A model generated the notes under the pieces. It was not told the origin of the DNA. It ran no database searches and worked only from the letters and a program-made list of their open reading frames with translations. A stretch of DNA of 32,145 nucleotides from Acidobacteriaceae bacterium (GTDB lineage: Bacteria > Acidobacteriota > Terriglobia > Terriglobales > Acidobacteriaceae): NCBI GenBank assembly GCA_003151985.1, contig PLZC01000459.1, positions 1-32,145 on the forward strand, given 5' to 3'. Every line of letters begins with the position of its first letter. Within the stretch, counting starts at the first letter, position 1. Positions 22,672 through 31,955 of this stretch are shown here, piece after piece. The position numbers were made by a program, and so were the translations under genes.

Positions 22672-25600
22672 ATGAACAAATTAATTGTTTTGATTGCAAC
22701 GCTATTTGCCGTGACTAGCATCCCGCAAGCCCAGATTGCAAATGAAGGTATCGTTCTTGGCGTCGTCGCGGATCAGAGCGGAGCTGTGATCCCAGGAGCG
22801 AAGGTGACGGCAAAGAACCTGGATACCGGGTTCACCAAAGAGGTATTGACCAATGCGTCCGGCGATTTCGAGATATTGTCGCTGCCCATTGGCCAATATT
22901 CTGTGACGGTTTCGATGAATGGCTTCAAGGGCTGGAAGCTGGAAAAGATGGTGCTGGAGATCGGCCAGCGAAGCAGGCTGTCTCCCGTGCTCCAATTAGG
23001 AAGCGTAAGCGAACAGGTTACGGTGGCAGGACTAGCACAACAAATCCAGACTGAAAGTGCCGCCGCAGAGACTGTGATTCAACAGAAGCAGGTTGTTGAC
23101 CTGCCCCTGGATGGCCGTAATGTCATCCAACTCGTAGGCCTCGCGCCCGGCATGCAATATACCGGTCAGGCGGGCGGCCAATTCGGCGCGGAACGTGGGT
23201 CAACTGTTCAGGGCTCCGGTGTCGCAAGTGGCCAGACGCAGTTCCAGTTGGACGGATCCAACGCCAATGGTTCGATGGATGAGGGCGCGATCGCGATTCC
23301 GAGTGTGGACACCATTGCGGAGTTTAATGTTCAAACCTCAAACTTCAGCGCTGAAAATGGACGCTTTCCGCTGCAGGTTCTCGTTGCCACCAAAGCAGGC
23401 GCCAATCAGTACCACGGCTCCGCTTGGGAATTCGCGCGAAATAGTGCTTTCTCGGCGAAAAACTACTTTACCCCACCTAACTCAAGTAACCCAAGGCTTA
23501 TCCAAAATCAATTCGGCGTAGCTGGGGGTGGCCGAATCATTCGCGACAAGACCTTCTTCTTCGGTAGCTGGGAGCTTCTTCGTGTCCGGCAGGAACAGTT
23601 CTTCGACAACCGAGTTCCCACGCCCGCGATGCTTACGGGAGACTTTTCAGGTAGAAATGCAATCTACGACCCCACGACGAGCCAGCAGTTCAGTTACAAC
23701 GGGCAGTCCAACGTGATTCCTCCCGATCGCATTGACTCCGCCGCGAAGTTTTTCTTTCCTTATTGGTTAGCCTCCTCCACCGGACGCTATCAGGCTATTG
23801 CGCCAGTCATCGACGACACCAGCTCAGGCACCGCGCGCATCGATGACGAACTCAGAACCAACCAGCACCTCTACGGACGCTGGGTTCGCTACGGCAGTCC
23901 CACCACGTTCTATAACGATACACCCGCTGAATCTGAACTCAACAACACGATCCAGCAGAGCTATACCCTGAACTACGCCTACACAATCAGTCCGACAATA
24001 CTTTTCAGCATCAATGGCGGCTTTCAGGAATCGCACAATTCATTCGTCAGTCCTGGGGTTGGAGTAACCAATCTTGACACTGCGGCCGGCATCGCAGGAT
24101 TCACGAATCCAGCCCAGCAAGCCTTCGCAGGAATTCCCGGCGTGTCGGCTACCGGGTTGACCGGTTTCGGCCTGCCCTGGGGTGTGAATGGACGGCTCTG
24201 GTCTCACAGTTGGAATGGCACGACCAGCCTGAATCTAGTGCGGGGAAAGCATCTCATTGACTTTGGTCTGCAGGGCGACGTTCGTGCTGTTTATGGAAAC
24301 CACGCTTCATTCGCCTCTAGAGGTAATTTCGGCTTCAATGGCCAATACACGGCACTGGGGGTGGGTACAGGAGACGGCTTTGCCGACTATCTGCTCGGTC
24401 TGGTCTCGTCCGCGTCCCGCAACTTTCCTCTCGCGCCCTTTGGCGTGCAGCGCGCACCTTATGGTGCCGCGTTCGTGGAGGATACCTACAAGGTAACTCG
24501 GCATCTAACGTTGAATTTGGGCCTGCGGTACGACTATTGGTACGAGAAGCAGCTCCTGTATGGAAACGGGGCTACGTTTGACCCGCAGATCGGCAAAGTT
24601 GTGGCGGGTGTTGACGCAAGCGGAGATGTCAATCTGGTTGCTCAGGCGGCTGCGCCGTACTTTGCGGCAGCGACAGCCGGTGAATGGATTCCCGCCAACC
24701 AGGTCGGTGTTCCAGCGGGCCTGTTCAAGGCGAATGGATATTTTTCTCCACGAGTCGGCATTTCATGGAATCCTTTCAAGGACACCGTCATTCGGGGCGC
24801 GTACGGCATTTTCACGAGTAGCTTCCAAGGCAACATCTCTGCCTCTTCCATCGTCGGCCCCCCGTACTGGAGCTACGAGACGCCGAACTTCTCATATGGA
24901 ACCATGCAAAAATGGGAAACAGCGTTCCCTGCCGGCCTAAACGATTTCGGTCCTTCCAGCGTGGCATCGCCCGCGTGGGATGTAAGATCGCAGAAGCTGC
25001 ACGAGTGGAATATGTCCGTTCAACAATCGCTTCCCTTCCACTCTGCGTTGACGCTTTCCTATGTTGGCAACCGTCTCTTCGATGGAATCTCCGGGGACCA
25101 GGACTACGATGCTGTTCCGGCTGGGAACTATCCGAATCTGCAAGCAGCGCTGCCGTATCCCGACCTTACCAATATCACTCTGTTTCAGAATTTGGGACAA
25201 TCCTGGTACAACGGACTCCAGGCTAAGTGGGAGCGGCGGATGACCGATGGGTTGACGTTCACCGGCTCCTATGCGTTCAGCAAACTCATGCTGAATAACA
25301 TGGCAGCGGGCGGTCCGTACAACAGCGTTCAGCCGTTAACTCCTGCAGGATATACCCGCGGACGCTCGCCCAGTGACGTGAGAAATCTCCTCACTGTGAA
25401 CAGCGTCTACGAGCTTCCGACTGGACGAGGCAGAAAATACCTTTCAACAATAAACCAGGCTGCCGACCTGATCCTCGGGGGTTGGGAAATCAGCGGAATT
25501 TTCTCATTCGCATCAGGCACACCGCTATCCTTCGATGTACCTGGCGCTACGCTAGGCAACGGGTATGACACACGGCCCAACCTCATAAGTGGCGTAAGCC

Positions 25601-25914
25601 TGCAGGTGCCACATCCGAACGCGACTCTTTGGTTCAATCCTGGTGCCTTGGCTGCGCCTCTCCCCTATACATATGGCAGTTCGGGGATGGGTATTTTCGA
25701 GGGGCCGGCTAACTACAACCTGGACACCGCGCTGCTCAAAAACTTTCGCTTCCGCGAGGGGACTTACCTGCAGTTCCGTTTTGAGGCGTTCAACATGCCG
25801 AATTTTGTCAACCTGGGGAGCCCAGACACCACCATCAACGACGGGACGACCGGCGAGATCTTCAGCGCAGGTGCTCCGCGCGAACTGCAATTCGGGTTGA
25901 AGTTGATCTTCTAA
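22672..25914 (+). CDS. Oar-like TonB-dependent outer-membrane receptor (second copy)
   Basis: 1,080 residues with the same architecture as the receptor at 15254-18520 but clearly divergent in sequence. A signal peptide (IVLIATLFAVTSIPQAQ) precedes a carboxypeptidase-regulatory-like domain (GVVADQSGAVIPGAKVTAKN), a plug (VVDLPLDGRNVIQLVGLAPGM, FQLDGSNANG) and a barrel ending in Phe (ELQFGLKLIF). The start has AGGAGAGG 7 nt upstream. It is transcribed divergently from the IclR-family gene, with an intergenic inverted repeat touching its ribosome binding site. Probable role: TonB-driven uptake of an oligosaccharide or glycoconjugate. Its stop overlaps by 4 nt the convergent amidohydrolase fragment. 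The different barrel suggests a different ligand from the first receptor. Confidence 0.9.
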   Translation: MNKLIVLIATLFAVTSIPQAQIANEGIVLGVVADQSGAVIPGAKVTAKNLDTGFTKEVLTNASGDFEILSLPIGQYSVTVSMNGFKGWKLEKMVLEIGQRSRLSPVLQLGSVSEQVTVAGLAQQIQTESAAAETVIQQKQVVDLPLDGRNVIQLVGLAPGMQYTGQAGGQFGAERGSTVQGSGVASGQTQFQLDGSNANGSMDEGAIAIPSVDTIAEFNVQTSNFSAENGRFPLQVLVATKAGANQYHGSAWEFARNSAFSAKNYFTPPNSSNPRLIQNQFGVAGGGRIIRDKTFFFGSWELLRVRQEQFFDNRVPTPAMLTGDFSGRNAIYDPTTSQQFSYNGQSNVIPPDRIDSAAKFFFPYWLASSTGRYQAIAPVIDDTSSGTARIDDELRTNQHLYGRWVRYGSPTTFYNDTPAESELNNTIQQSYTLNYAYTISPTILFSINGGFQESHNSFVSPGVGVTNLDTAAGIAGFTNPAQQAFAGIPGVSATGLTGFGLPWGVNGRLWSHSWNGTTSLNLVRGKHLIDFGLQGDVRAVYGNHASFASRGNFGFNGQYTALGVGTGDGFADYLLGLVSSASRNFPLAPFGVQRAPYGAAFVEDTYKVTRHLTLNLGLRYDYWYEKQLLYGNGATFDPQIGKVVAGVDASGDVNLVAQAAAPYFAAATAGEWIPANQVGVPAGLFKANGYFSPRVGISWNPFKDTVIRGAYGIFTSSFQGNISASSIVGPPYWSYETPNFSYGTMQKWETAFPAGLNDFGPSSVASPAWDVRSQKLHEWNMSVQQSLPFHSALTLSYVGNRLFDGISGDQDYDAVPAGNYPNLQAALPYPDLTNITLFQNLGQSWYNGLQAKWERRMTDGLTFTGSYAFSKLMLNNMAAGGPYNSVQPLTPAGYTRGRSPSDVRNLLTVNSVYELPTGRGRKYLSTINQAADLILGGWEISGIFSFASGTPLSFDVPGATLGNGYDTRPNLISGVSLQVPHPNATLWFNPGALAAPLPYTYGSSGMGIFEGPANYNLDTALLKNFRFREGTYLQFRFEAFNMPNFVNLGSPDTTINDGTTGEIFSAGAPRELQFGLKLIF

Positions 25915-26255
25915 GAGGTAAGACAGGAAGCGGCATATAGACCGTTCTTCCCCTGAACGACGACGTCTGTAATCGTGAGCGTGGAGGAGCCCTTCTCCCA
26001 GTTAAAGCGCACGAGGTCAGTTGGTGCGCCAACGCGGAGTACACCGCGGGCGCCGACGAAGCGGCTGGGGTTGGCGGTTGCCATCAGAATGGCATCGCCA
26101 ATGCTGATGCCGGTTTTGGCAGCGACGAATGCGATGCAGACGTTGAGCGTGGCTGTTGCGCCGGCGAGGTAGACGCTTTCAGCGACGTTGAGCATGCGGG
26201 ATTCAGCCACACTAACAGTAAAATCGTTGAGCGAAGGTTTTTCCAGATTCGACAT
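25911..26255 (-). pseudogene. NagA-like amidohydrolase, truncated C-terminal fragment
   Basis: A 114-residue ORF whose last ~90 residues match the end of N-acetylglucosamine-6-phosphate deacetylase-like amidohydrolases: VYLAGATATLNVCIAFVAAKTGIS, ATANPSRFVG, GVLRVGAPTDLVRF. Family members are about 380 residues. All metal-binding His residues of the barrel are missing, so it cannot be an active deacetylase. It has a plausible start, with AAGGA about 7 nt upstream, 12 nt after the symporter stop. The fragment may therefore be the two ends of one gene joined by an internal deletion. The pairing with a symporter suggests a former amino-sugar uptake and deacetylation module. Confidence 0.65.
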
Positions 26256-26267
26256 GTCGATCCTTAA

Positions 26268-27533
26268 TTAGGTAGGTTCCTGTGAAGTTTCATTGCGATT
26301 CTGAATGCTGTGGGCGAGATTTTCGTCCGGGGTGGAATCCAGATTGATGCTATGCAACAAAGCGTTGGCGGTTGGCCTGGTTCTGCGCGTGAAGAGCCCG
26401 ACCACAACGTAGAGAACAAATGTAGTGACGACGGGGCCACCGACACCGACGGCAGTGGCCATGTCGCCGGCAAAGTCAATTATCTGCCCAGGGAAGACGA
26501 ATTTGATAGCAATAAAGGTAAGTACGCCACCGCCCCATACGGTGAGCTCGGCAGCAGGACCGCAGCGGCGAAACGGAAGCAGCATACCGAGCAGCATCGG
26601 AATTGCGGTAGGCCCGGAAAGCGCCGCAAACCAGAGAATGATCAGGCCGAGTACGCCGGCGAAGCGATCGGCATAGTAGGCGATGATCATGCTGAGAACA
26701 AGGAGCACAAACGTGCAAATGCGACCGGCGAGCAGTTGTGCGATGCCGCTCATGCGGAGGCGGTCGCGGCGCAGCGCGGGGAGAATGTCACGCACAACCA
26801 CTGCGGAGATGGCGTTTGCATCGGAGGAAGTCATGGCCATGGTGGAAGCGAAGAGCCCGCCCAGCACTAGGCCGAGCACGCCGCGCGGCAGCATCATCTG
26901 GACCATCAGCGCATAGCTTTTGGATGGGTCGACAAGATTCGGCAAAAGCAGCGGCGCAGCCCACACCGGAAAAAACAGCACCAGCGGCCATACGAGATAG
27001 AGTGAGGCCGAGAGCAGAGCGGCTTTCTTCGCATCGTTTCCGTTGGGCGCGGCGATGAAGCGTTGCGCGAGACCCCATGAACCACCGTTGTAAGAGAGTG
27101 TGTTAAGGACCAGGAAAACCGCGGCAAATAATGGCGTGTAGGGCGCTACAAAGAGATGCGAGTGCGATGGCGGGAGACGGCGCCAAATTATCCATAGGGC
27201 CGAGATGCCGCCAAGATGCGAGAGCACCGCGAAGAGCATGATGAAGCCGGCGGTGACCTGAATTACGAATTGGCTGAAGTTTGTTAGTGCATTTGCCCAT
27301 AGGCCGCCGGCGACAGCATAAATGAGAGAAACGCTGCCGGTGAGCAACACGCCATAGGCAAGGGGCACATTGGCGAGGACGTTGAGCAGAATCGCGGTGG
27401 CAGTCCACTTGGCGCCGATATCGAATATCTTGAACAGAGCGCCGCTCCAGGCCACACTAGAGGTAATATCCGCTTTGACAGCGGAAGCACGAAACCCGCC
27501 CGCGAAGGCAACTCCAACCCCAACTGAAAGCAC
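26268..27533 (-). pseudogene. Na+/solute symporter (SSS family) lacking its N-terminal helices
   Basis: 421 residues, mostly hydrophobic helices, with SSS-family landmarks: SLIYAVAGGLWANALTNFSQFVIQV (the GG-xWA-xxTD-xxQ helix pair), NTLSYNGGSWGLAQRFIAA, GLVLGGLFASTMAMTSSDANAISAVVVRDI (the sodium-site helix with SS/SD) and late helices to VLYVVVGLF. The family normally has about 100 more residues and three to four more helices at the front. Here the first ~24 residues instead look like the start of a different, secreted protein. The C-terminal tail is polar. The protein may be made from the GTG at 27533, but with the first helices missing it is unlikely to transport normally. It is followed by the NagA-like fragment. 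Confidence 0.65.
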
Positions 27534-27565
27534 ACAAGCAATACAAGCGGGATTCTCTTTTGCAT
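27462..27565 (-). pseudogene. Signal peptide and first residues of a ceramidase-like secreted protein, frameshifted
   Basis: An ATG at 27565 with GAGGGA about 6 nt upstream begins MQKRIPLVLLV in one frame. The sequence then continues only in the next frame as LSVGVGVAFAGGFRASAVKADIT. Joined, this is a normal signal peptide followed by a FRA-x-A-x-K-ADIT motif, which resembles the mature N terminus of neutral/alkaline ceramidase-like proteins (usually AG-A-KVDITP). The frame changes within a GTGTG run, consistent with a 1-nt indel. At ADIT the similarity ends and symporter sequence begins. The parent-family identification is tentative; the frameshift and composite nature are visible. Confidence 0.5.
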
Positions 27566-27679
27566 GAATTCCCTCACGGGCTGTTCGTGGAAATCTTCCC
27601 GCCCGTCAATGAGCAATCGAATGGGCATTCTCCTTTTCTCCAGTTGCAACGATTGCAGTTTCGGGCCAAAAAGATGCAT

Positions 27680-28366
27680 CTACCGTTCCCCTCCGCTCGG
27701 TTGAGTATTGTCCTTTCTATCGCCATTCCTCGAATTGGATTTGTTCCGATCGCCACGGATTTCACGATATACAATTCGAGGAAGGTCCGCGGGATCGACG
27801 ATTGGAATAACGACAAACCCGGCTTGTCGCGCACTCGCGATACCGGCATCCGAGTCTTCGAAGACGAGGCCCGTCTTGACATCGAGCCGACTGCCGAGCA
27901 GGAGATATGGGTCAGGCGCTGGTTTATGGCGCTCCACATCATCTCCGAACACCACAGCCTCGAAGCACTTGAAAACTCCGGCAGCGCGAAGAACCGGTTC
28001 CACATCGAACCTTGCGGAGCTAGTCACGAGCCCGAGCCGGTAGCCCTTGAGAGAATGCAACAGCTCAATTGTTGCTTCATGGATGGGAGGTACGCTGATG
28101 CACATATCTCGCATGATTTCGTTGCGAAGTGCGACCTGTTTTTCCACTCCCAAAAGCAGAAGAGGGTCTTCGACAAGCTGGCCCAGTGTGGCGATCATTT
28201 GCGCCTCTTGGATGCCACGGCCAATTTCGCAGTACCGATCCCAGGTAAACGGAATGCCCCGCGGCTCCAATATCTCTGCCCATGCTCTCCAGTGGAGTCG
28301 TTCCGTATCCGCAATTACGCCATCGTAATCGAATATGAGTGTGCCGATGCCGCTCTGATGGGTCAA
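27680..28366 (-). CDS. HAD-superfamily phosphatase/phosphomutase, beta-phosphoglucomutase-like
   Basis: 228 residues. The HAD motifs are complete: nucleophile D13 and acid/base D15 in FDYDGVIADTE, motif II Ser in LVTSSAR, motif III Lys in RHKPAPDPY, and motif IV acidic residues in FEDSDAGIASARQAG. The alpha-helical cap inserted after motif I (HWRAWAEILEPRG) marks the beta-phosphoglucomutase/phosphoglycolate-phosphatase subgroup. It probably acts on a sugar phosphate in the cytoplasm. The start is TTG, with AAGGGA about 8 nt upstream and no closer alternative. The last ~20 residues are charged and may be unstructured. It lies upstream of the broken symporter module on the same strand and may have belonged to it. 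Confidence 0.85.
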   Translation of the reverse strand: MTHQSGIGTLIFDYDGVIADTERLHWRAWAEILEPRGIPFTWDRYCEIGRGIQEAQMIATLGQLVEDPLLLLGVEKQVALRNEIMRDMCISVPPIHEATIELLHSLKGYRLGLVTSSARFDVEPVLRAAGVFKCFEAVVFGDDVERHKPAPDPYLLLGSRLDVKTGLVFEDSDAGIASARQAGFVVIPIVDPADLPRIVYREIRGDRNKSNSRNGDRKDNTQPSGGER

Positions 28367-28769
28367 TTGGATGTCCCTTCAATTCCCGAAGAACGGAAGA
28401 CGAAAGGCGCTTGTTCTTTCGGGATTTATTCCGGAACTCTCGCGTAACATGCCTGTCCTCATCTGTCTTCAAGCAAGATCGACAGGAACGCAAGAAGTGC
28501 TGACGGGTGGCTCTCCTACCTCAAAGCGAATATTCCGAATATAAACCAGACTGCCAAAGGATCCGTAGTAATGTGCAAAACTACACAGACAAATCAAAAG
28601 AGCTATGGCATTCTGCATGCCATTGCGGCGAAGATTCATTGTTTGCTACGTTGAGGAGTGCTTACAGGGATACTGCACCTCCACATTGGGAATGCAGAGA
28701 ACGCCGGCAAGTCTGTTGGGCCCTTCAAACAGCGTCGCCGTAGGCCGATATCCGGTAGGAGGTTATGTA
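28367..28769. other. Divergent intergenic region, no gene recognised
   Basis: About 400 nt separate the minus-strand HAD gene from the plus-strand receptor remnant. The short ORFs here (for example plus 28507-28743) show no family features and no good ribosome binding site, so I regard the region as non-coding. It should contain promoters for both sides, but I could not identify a convincing -35/-10 pair. Confidence 0.4.
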
Positions 28770-28887
28770 ATGAAGCGATTAGTGCTCCTGTTGTGCGGGT
28801 TCCTCCTGTCGGCCACAGGCGCATTTTGTGGCGTAACAGGCAGCGTCGTAGGGACGGTGACCGATACCACAGGCGGTGTCATTGGGA
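28770..28887 (+). pseudogene. TonB-receptor signal peptide and start of regulatory-like domain, remnant
   Basis: An ATG at 28770 with TAGGAGG 7 nt upstream begins MKRLVLLLCGFLLSATGAFC, then GVTGSVVGTVTDTTGGVI. This is a signal peptide plus the opening strand of the carboxypeptidase-regulatory-like domain seen in the two complete receptors of this window (compare GGVVTDSSGAILP). After GGVI the expected PGA-x-V does not follow; the DNA becomes amino-acid-permease sequence in another frame. Only about 39 codons of an original ~1,100 survive. The translation signals are intact, so a short out-of-frame peptide could still be made. Confidence 0.75.
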
Positions 28888-29394
28888 GGGATTCTTATTC
28901 TCGCGGCGCTGGGGAGTGGTATCACCGGAGGCCTCGGAGCAGCACGGCTGTTATTTGGAATGGGGCGCGATGGTGTACTCCCGCGCAGTTTCTTCGCACA
29001 TCTGAGCCCTAAGTCGAACACACCCACTTACAACATTCTTTTGATAGGCGCCGTAGCTTACTTTGGGGCGATCGGTCTCAACTACATTGGCAGTGCCTAT
29101 GAACACGCCGGCGAACTTCTTAACTTCGGTGCATTCCTCGCCTTCATGGGTGTGAATCTTTCGGTCTTTTGGCACTTTACAATCCTGAACCGCAAGGAGA
29201 GACGGCCAAGGATATTCATTGACGCAGTTCTGCCCCTGTTGGGCTTTGCGTTCTGTGGATTGATTTGGTTGAATCTCAACATAATCGCCAAGATTGCAGG
29301 TGGAATCTGGTTCGCCATAGGGCTGAGTTATCTGTGTATAACTACACGCGGCTTCACACGTGGCCCCAAAACGATCGACTTTACCGAATCCTGA
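28876..29394 (+). pseudogene. APC-family amino-acid permease, C-terminal fragment
   Basis: About 172 residues matching the last part of APC-superfamily permeases: GGILILAALGSGITGGLGAARLLFGMGRDGVLP, then FFAHLSPKSNTPTYNILLIG, and four to five further helices ending at TRGFTRGPKTIDF. Full proteins have about 12 helices and 450-500 residues. Everything before helix 8 or so is missing. The GTG listed as start lies inside the junction with the receptor remnant and has no ribosome binding site of its own, so the fragment is probably not translated as a transporter. Confidence 0.75.
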
Positions 29395-29524
29395 CGGTTG
29401 CGTCCAGCAGTTGCAAGCGAGTGAGCTGCTCTCCGGCAATCCGACAGCAGCAAAAAAAAGGAGGAGCTTGGAAGCTATGGTAGATGGCGGATATATGGGT
29501 CTTGGGTGCCTTGAAAGAGGCGCA

Positions 29525-31948
29525 ATGCTCAAATTGATCTTTAACAGCCACGCAAGCACGGTGCGCCGCCTCCGAACTGTATCCAGCATTTCTTTGCTGA
29601 TCATTGTCCTTCCGTGTTGGTTCAGTGGTGTCGCGCAATCCAATAGCTCTAGTCCACCCTACCTCGATGCGACGCAACCGATTGAAGTGCGGGTCAACGA
29701 CTTGATGAGCCGCATGACTCTCAAGGAGAAAATTGGACAGCTCAACCTTCCGTGTGCCTATGTTGATGAACTCGGGAAGACAAGGACAGAGAAGATGGCC
29801 GCGAGCAGAAAATTCGCCGCGGGTACTTACACAGACGAGATTGGCCCTGGCTCCGGGTTCTTTACCTTGGGAGACGAGCTGAGGTTGCAAGACCTCTCTC
29901 AGCAGGTTGAATTCTTCAACGAACTCCAGAAGATTGCAGTGACCCAGACGCGGCTCAAGATCCCTCTTCTTGAGGATGAAGAGGGAACGCATGGCGCAAT
30001 GTTTCCCAATGCTACCGTGTTTCCTGAGGGATTGTCGATTGGGAGCACATTCGACTTAGCTCTGGTGAAGGAGATTTACGCTGCGGCTGCACAGGAGGCC
30101 AGAGCCTCCGGAATTCATATTCTTTCGACCTTGGTGTTGGAGGTTGATCGCGACCCGCGCATGGGGCGGAACATGGAGGCCTACACGGAGGATCCCTATC
30201 TGTATTCGCGGATAGCGGAAAACATTGTGTGGGGAGCCCAAGGCTCGAACGTTAACGCTCCCGACAAGGTTGCCGCCTTGATGACAGACTTCCCAACCCA
30301 GAGCGAGCCGGCCAGCGGCATGGAACGAGGCGCAATTGAAATATCGGAGCGCGGCATACGCGAGAACTTCCTGCCTCCCTGGAAGGCGGCTTTCGATGCC
30401 GGCGCCTTGGGGGTTATGGCCGGGTATCCAGAAATTGACGACGTACCGGAGCATTCATCGGAAAAGTGGAATACAGAAGTCCTTCGCCAGGAACTGGGTT
30501 TCAAGGGAATTGTGCAGAGTGAAGGCGGAGGCTTCGGGACCTTGATCTATGAAGATATTGTGCCCACCCAAAAAGAGGCCGGAGCACTTGCCTTGCGGGC
30601 TGGCGTTGACATGAATATCACTTATGAATCAGCTTACATGGGTCCCCTGGTTGAGAACGTTTTAGAAGGAAAAGTGCCCGAAGCACTTGTCGATCGCGCT
30701 CTGCGCCGGGTACTCGATCTGAAATTCCGCCTGGGACTGTTTGAGCACCCCTATGTCGAGGTGAAGCAGGCCGAGCAGGTTGTGCATTCGAGGGAACATC
30801 AGCAACTTGCCCTGCAGACAGCGCGTGAAAGCATTGTTCTGTTGAAGAACCAGGGCAACATATTGCCGCTGAAGAAGGATCTCAAGTCCATTGCGGTAAT
30901 TGGTCCGAATGCAGATGATGGCTGGCGCCAATTGGGTGACTATTCGCCGAAGCTTGTGCCACAAAAGGTGATTACCGTTCTCGACGGTATCAAGCAAAAG
31001 GTATCACCGGGGACACGGGTTGAATATGTTCGCGGATGCGAAGTTATCGGCGGAAAAGAGGATATTGCGAAGGCAGTTGAAGCTGCACGGAATGCAGATG
31101 TGGCAGTCTTGGTCGTGGGCGAAAATCCAGGCAATGCGGGCAGTGGAAGTATTCCGGAGACCGATGGCGAAGGCCATGATGTGGCCACACTTGATCTGAC
31201 AGGTGTGCAGGAAGAACTTGTCAAAGCCGTTCAAGCAACAAGAACTCCGGTTGTGCTGATATTAATCAATGGCAGGCCGCTCTCGGTCAGTTGGGAAGCA
31301 ACTCACCTCCCGGCGATTATCGAAGCATGGGAGCCGGGCGAAAATGGCGGAGAGGCAGTTGCCGATGTGCTCTTTGGCGACTTTAATCCAACCGGGCGCT
31401 TGGCCATAACCATTCCACGCAGCGTCGGGCAGCTACCTTCCTACTACAACTACAAACCTTCGAAGGAGTACTGGATCAACGACGGAAATCACCACGGAGG
31501 ATATGCCGACATGCCGGGCACGCCTCTTTATCCATTCGGGTATGGTTTGAGCTACACGGACTTCAAGTACGGCAATCTGCGGATCACTCCGCCACAGATC
31601 TACCAGGGCGGAAATGCGGTGGTAAGCATCGACGTGACAAATGTGGGGAATCGAACCGGCGTGGAGGTTCCACAATTGTACGTGCATGAGCGCTATGCCC
31701 CTGTGTCGCTTCCGATCAAGCAGCTTAGGGGCTTTGACAGAGTTTCACTCACTCCCGGTGAAACAAAGACAGTCACAATGAAACTCACGCCGGAAGCCCT
31801 GATGCTCCTCGATCGCGACATGCATTGGACAGTTGTGCCGGGAAGCTTCGACTTGATGATTGGCAAATCTTCAGGAGATATAGTGTTGAGAGGCTTCCTC
31901 GAAGTGAAATCGGCAGACGCACTCACTGGTGAAGGTTTTGGCAGGTAA
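29525..31948 (+). CDS. Secreted GH3 glycoside hydrolase (beta-glucosidase/beta-xylosidase type)
   Basis: About 808 residues. A signal peptide (SISLLIIVLPCWFSGVAQS) leads into the GH3 (alpha/beta)8 domain (RVNDLMSRMTLKEKIGQL; DEEGTHG; DRDPRMGRNMEAYTEDPYL), the second alpha/beta domain (IVLLKNQGNILPLKK; AVIGPNAD; EAWEPGENGGEAVADVLFGDFNPTGRLA) and a C-terminal fibronectin-III-like domain (VSIDVTNVGNRTGVEVPQLYV). The nucleophile position usually reads GF-x-G-x-VVSDW; here it is GFKGIVQSEGGG, with E333 instead of Asp. The start is uncertain: 29525 with AGAGG 4 nt away, or 29477, which has the stronger AAGGAGG about 12 nt upstream. The longer ORF-track start at 29360 overlaps the permease fragment and is unlikely. 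Probable role: release of terminal beta-linked sugars in the periplasm. Confidence 0.85.
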   Translation: MLKLIFNSHASTVRRLRTVSSISLLIIVLPCWFSGVAQSNSSSPPYLDATQPIEVRVNDLMSRMTLKEKIGQLNLPCAYVDELGKTRTEKMAASRKFAAGTYTDEIGPGSGFFTLGDELRLQDLSQQVEFFNELQKIAVTQTRLKIPLLEDEEGTHGAMFPNATVFPEGLSIGSTFDLALVKEIYAAAAQEARASGIHILSTLVLEVDRDPRMGRNMEAYTEDPYLYSRIAENIVWGAQGSNVNAPDKVAALMTDFPTQSEPASGMERGAIEISERGIRENFLPPWKAAFDAGALGVMAGYPEIDDVPEHSSEKWNTEVLRQELGFKGIVQSEGGGFGTLIYEDIVPTQKEAGALALRAGVDMNITYESAYMGPLVENVLEGKVPEALVDRALRRVLDLKFRLGLFEHPYVEVKQAEQVVHSREHQQLALQTARESIVLLKNQGNILPLKKDLKSIAVIGPNADDGWRQLGDYSPKLVPQKVITVLDGIKQKVSPGTRVEYVRGCEVIGGKEDIAKAVEAARNADVAVLVVGENPGNAGSGSIPETDGEGHDVATLDLTGVQEELVKAVQATRTPVVLILINGRPLSVSWEATHLPAIIEAWEPGENGGEAVADVLFGDFNPTGRLAITIPRSVGQLPSYYNYKPSKEYWINDGNHHGGYADMPGTPLYPFGYGLSYTDFKYGNLRITPPQIYQGGNAVVSIDVTNVGNRTGVEVPQLYVHERYAPVSLPIKQLRGFDRVSLTPGETKTVTMKLTPEALMLLDRDMHWTVVPGSFDLMIGKSSGDIVLRGFLEVKSADALTGEGFGR

Positions 31949-31955
31949 AGAAGGA

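Noticed and set aside
27560-28447. 295-aa plus-strand ORF
   Set aside because: Antisense to the HAD phosphatase, whose four motifs are all present; the plus-strand ORF has none.
28507-28743. 78-aa plus-strand ORF
   Set aside because: No motif and no proper ribosome binding site; lies in a region expected to hold divergent promoters.
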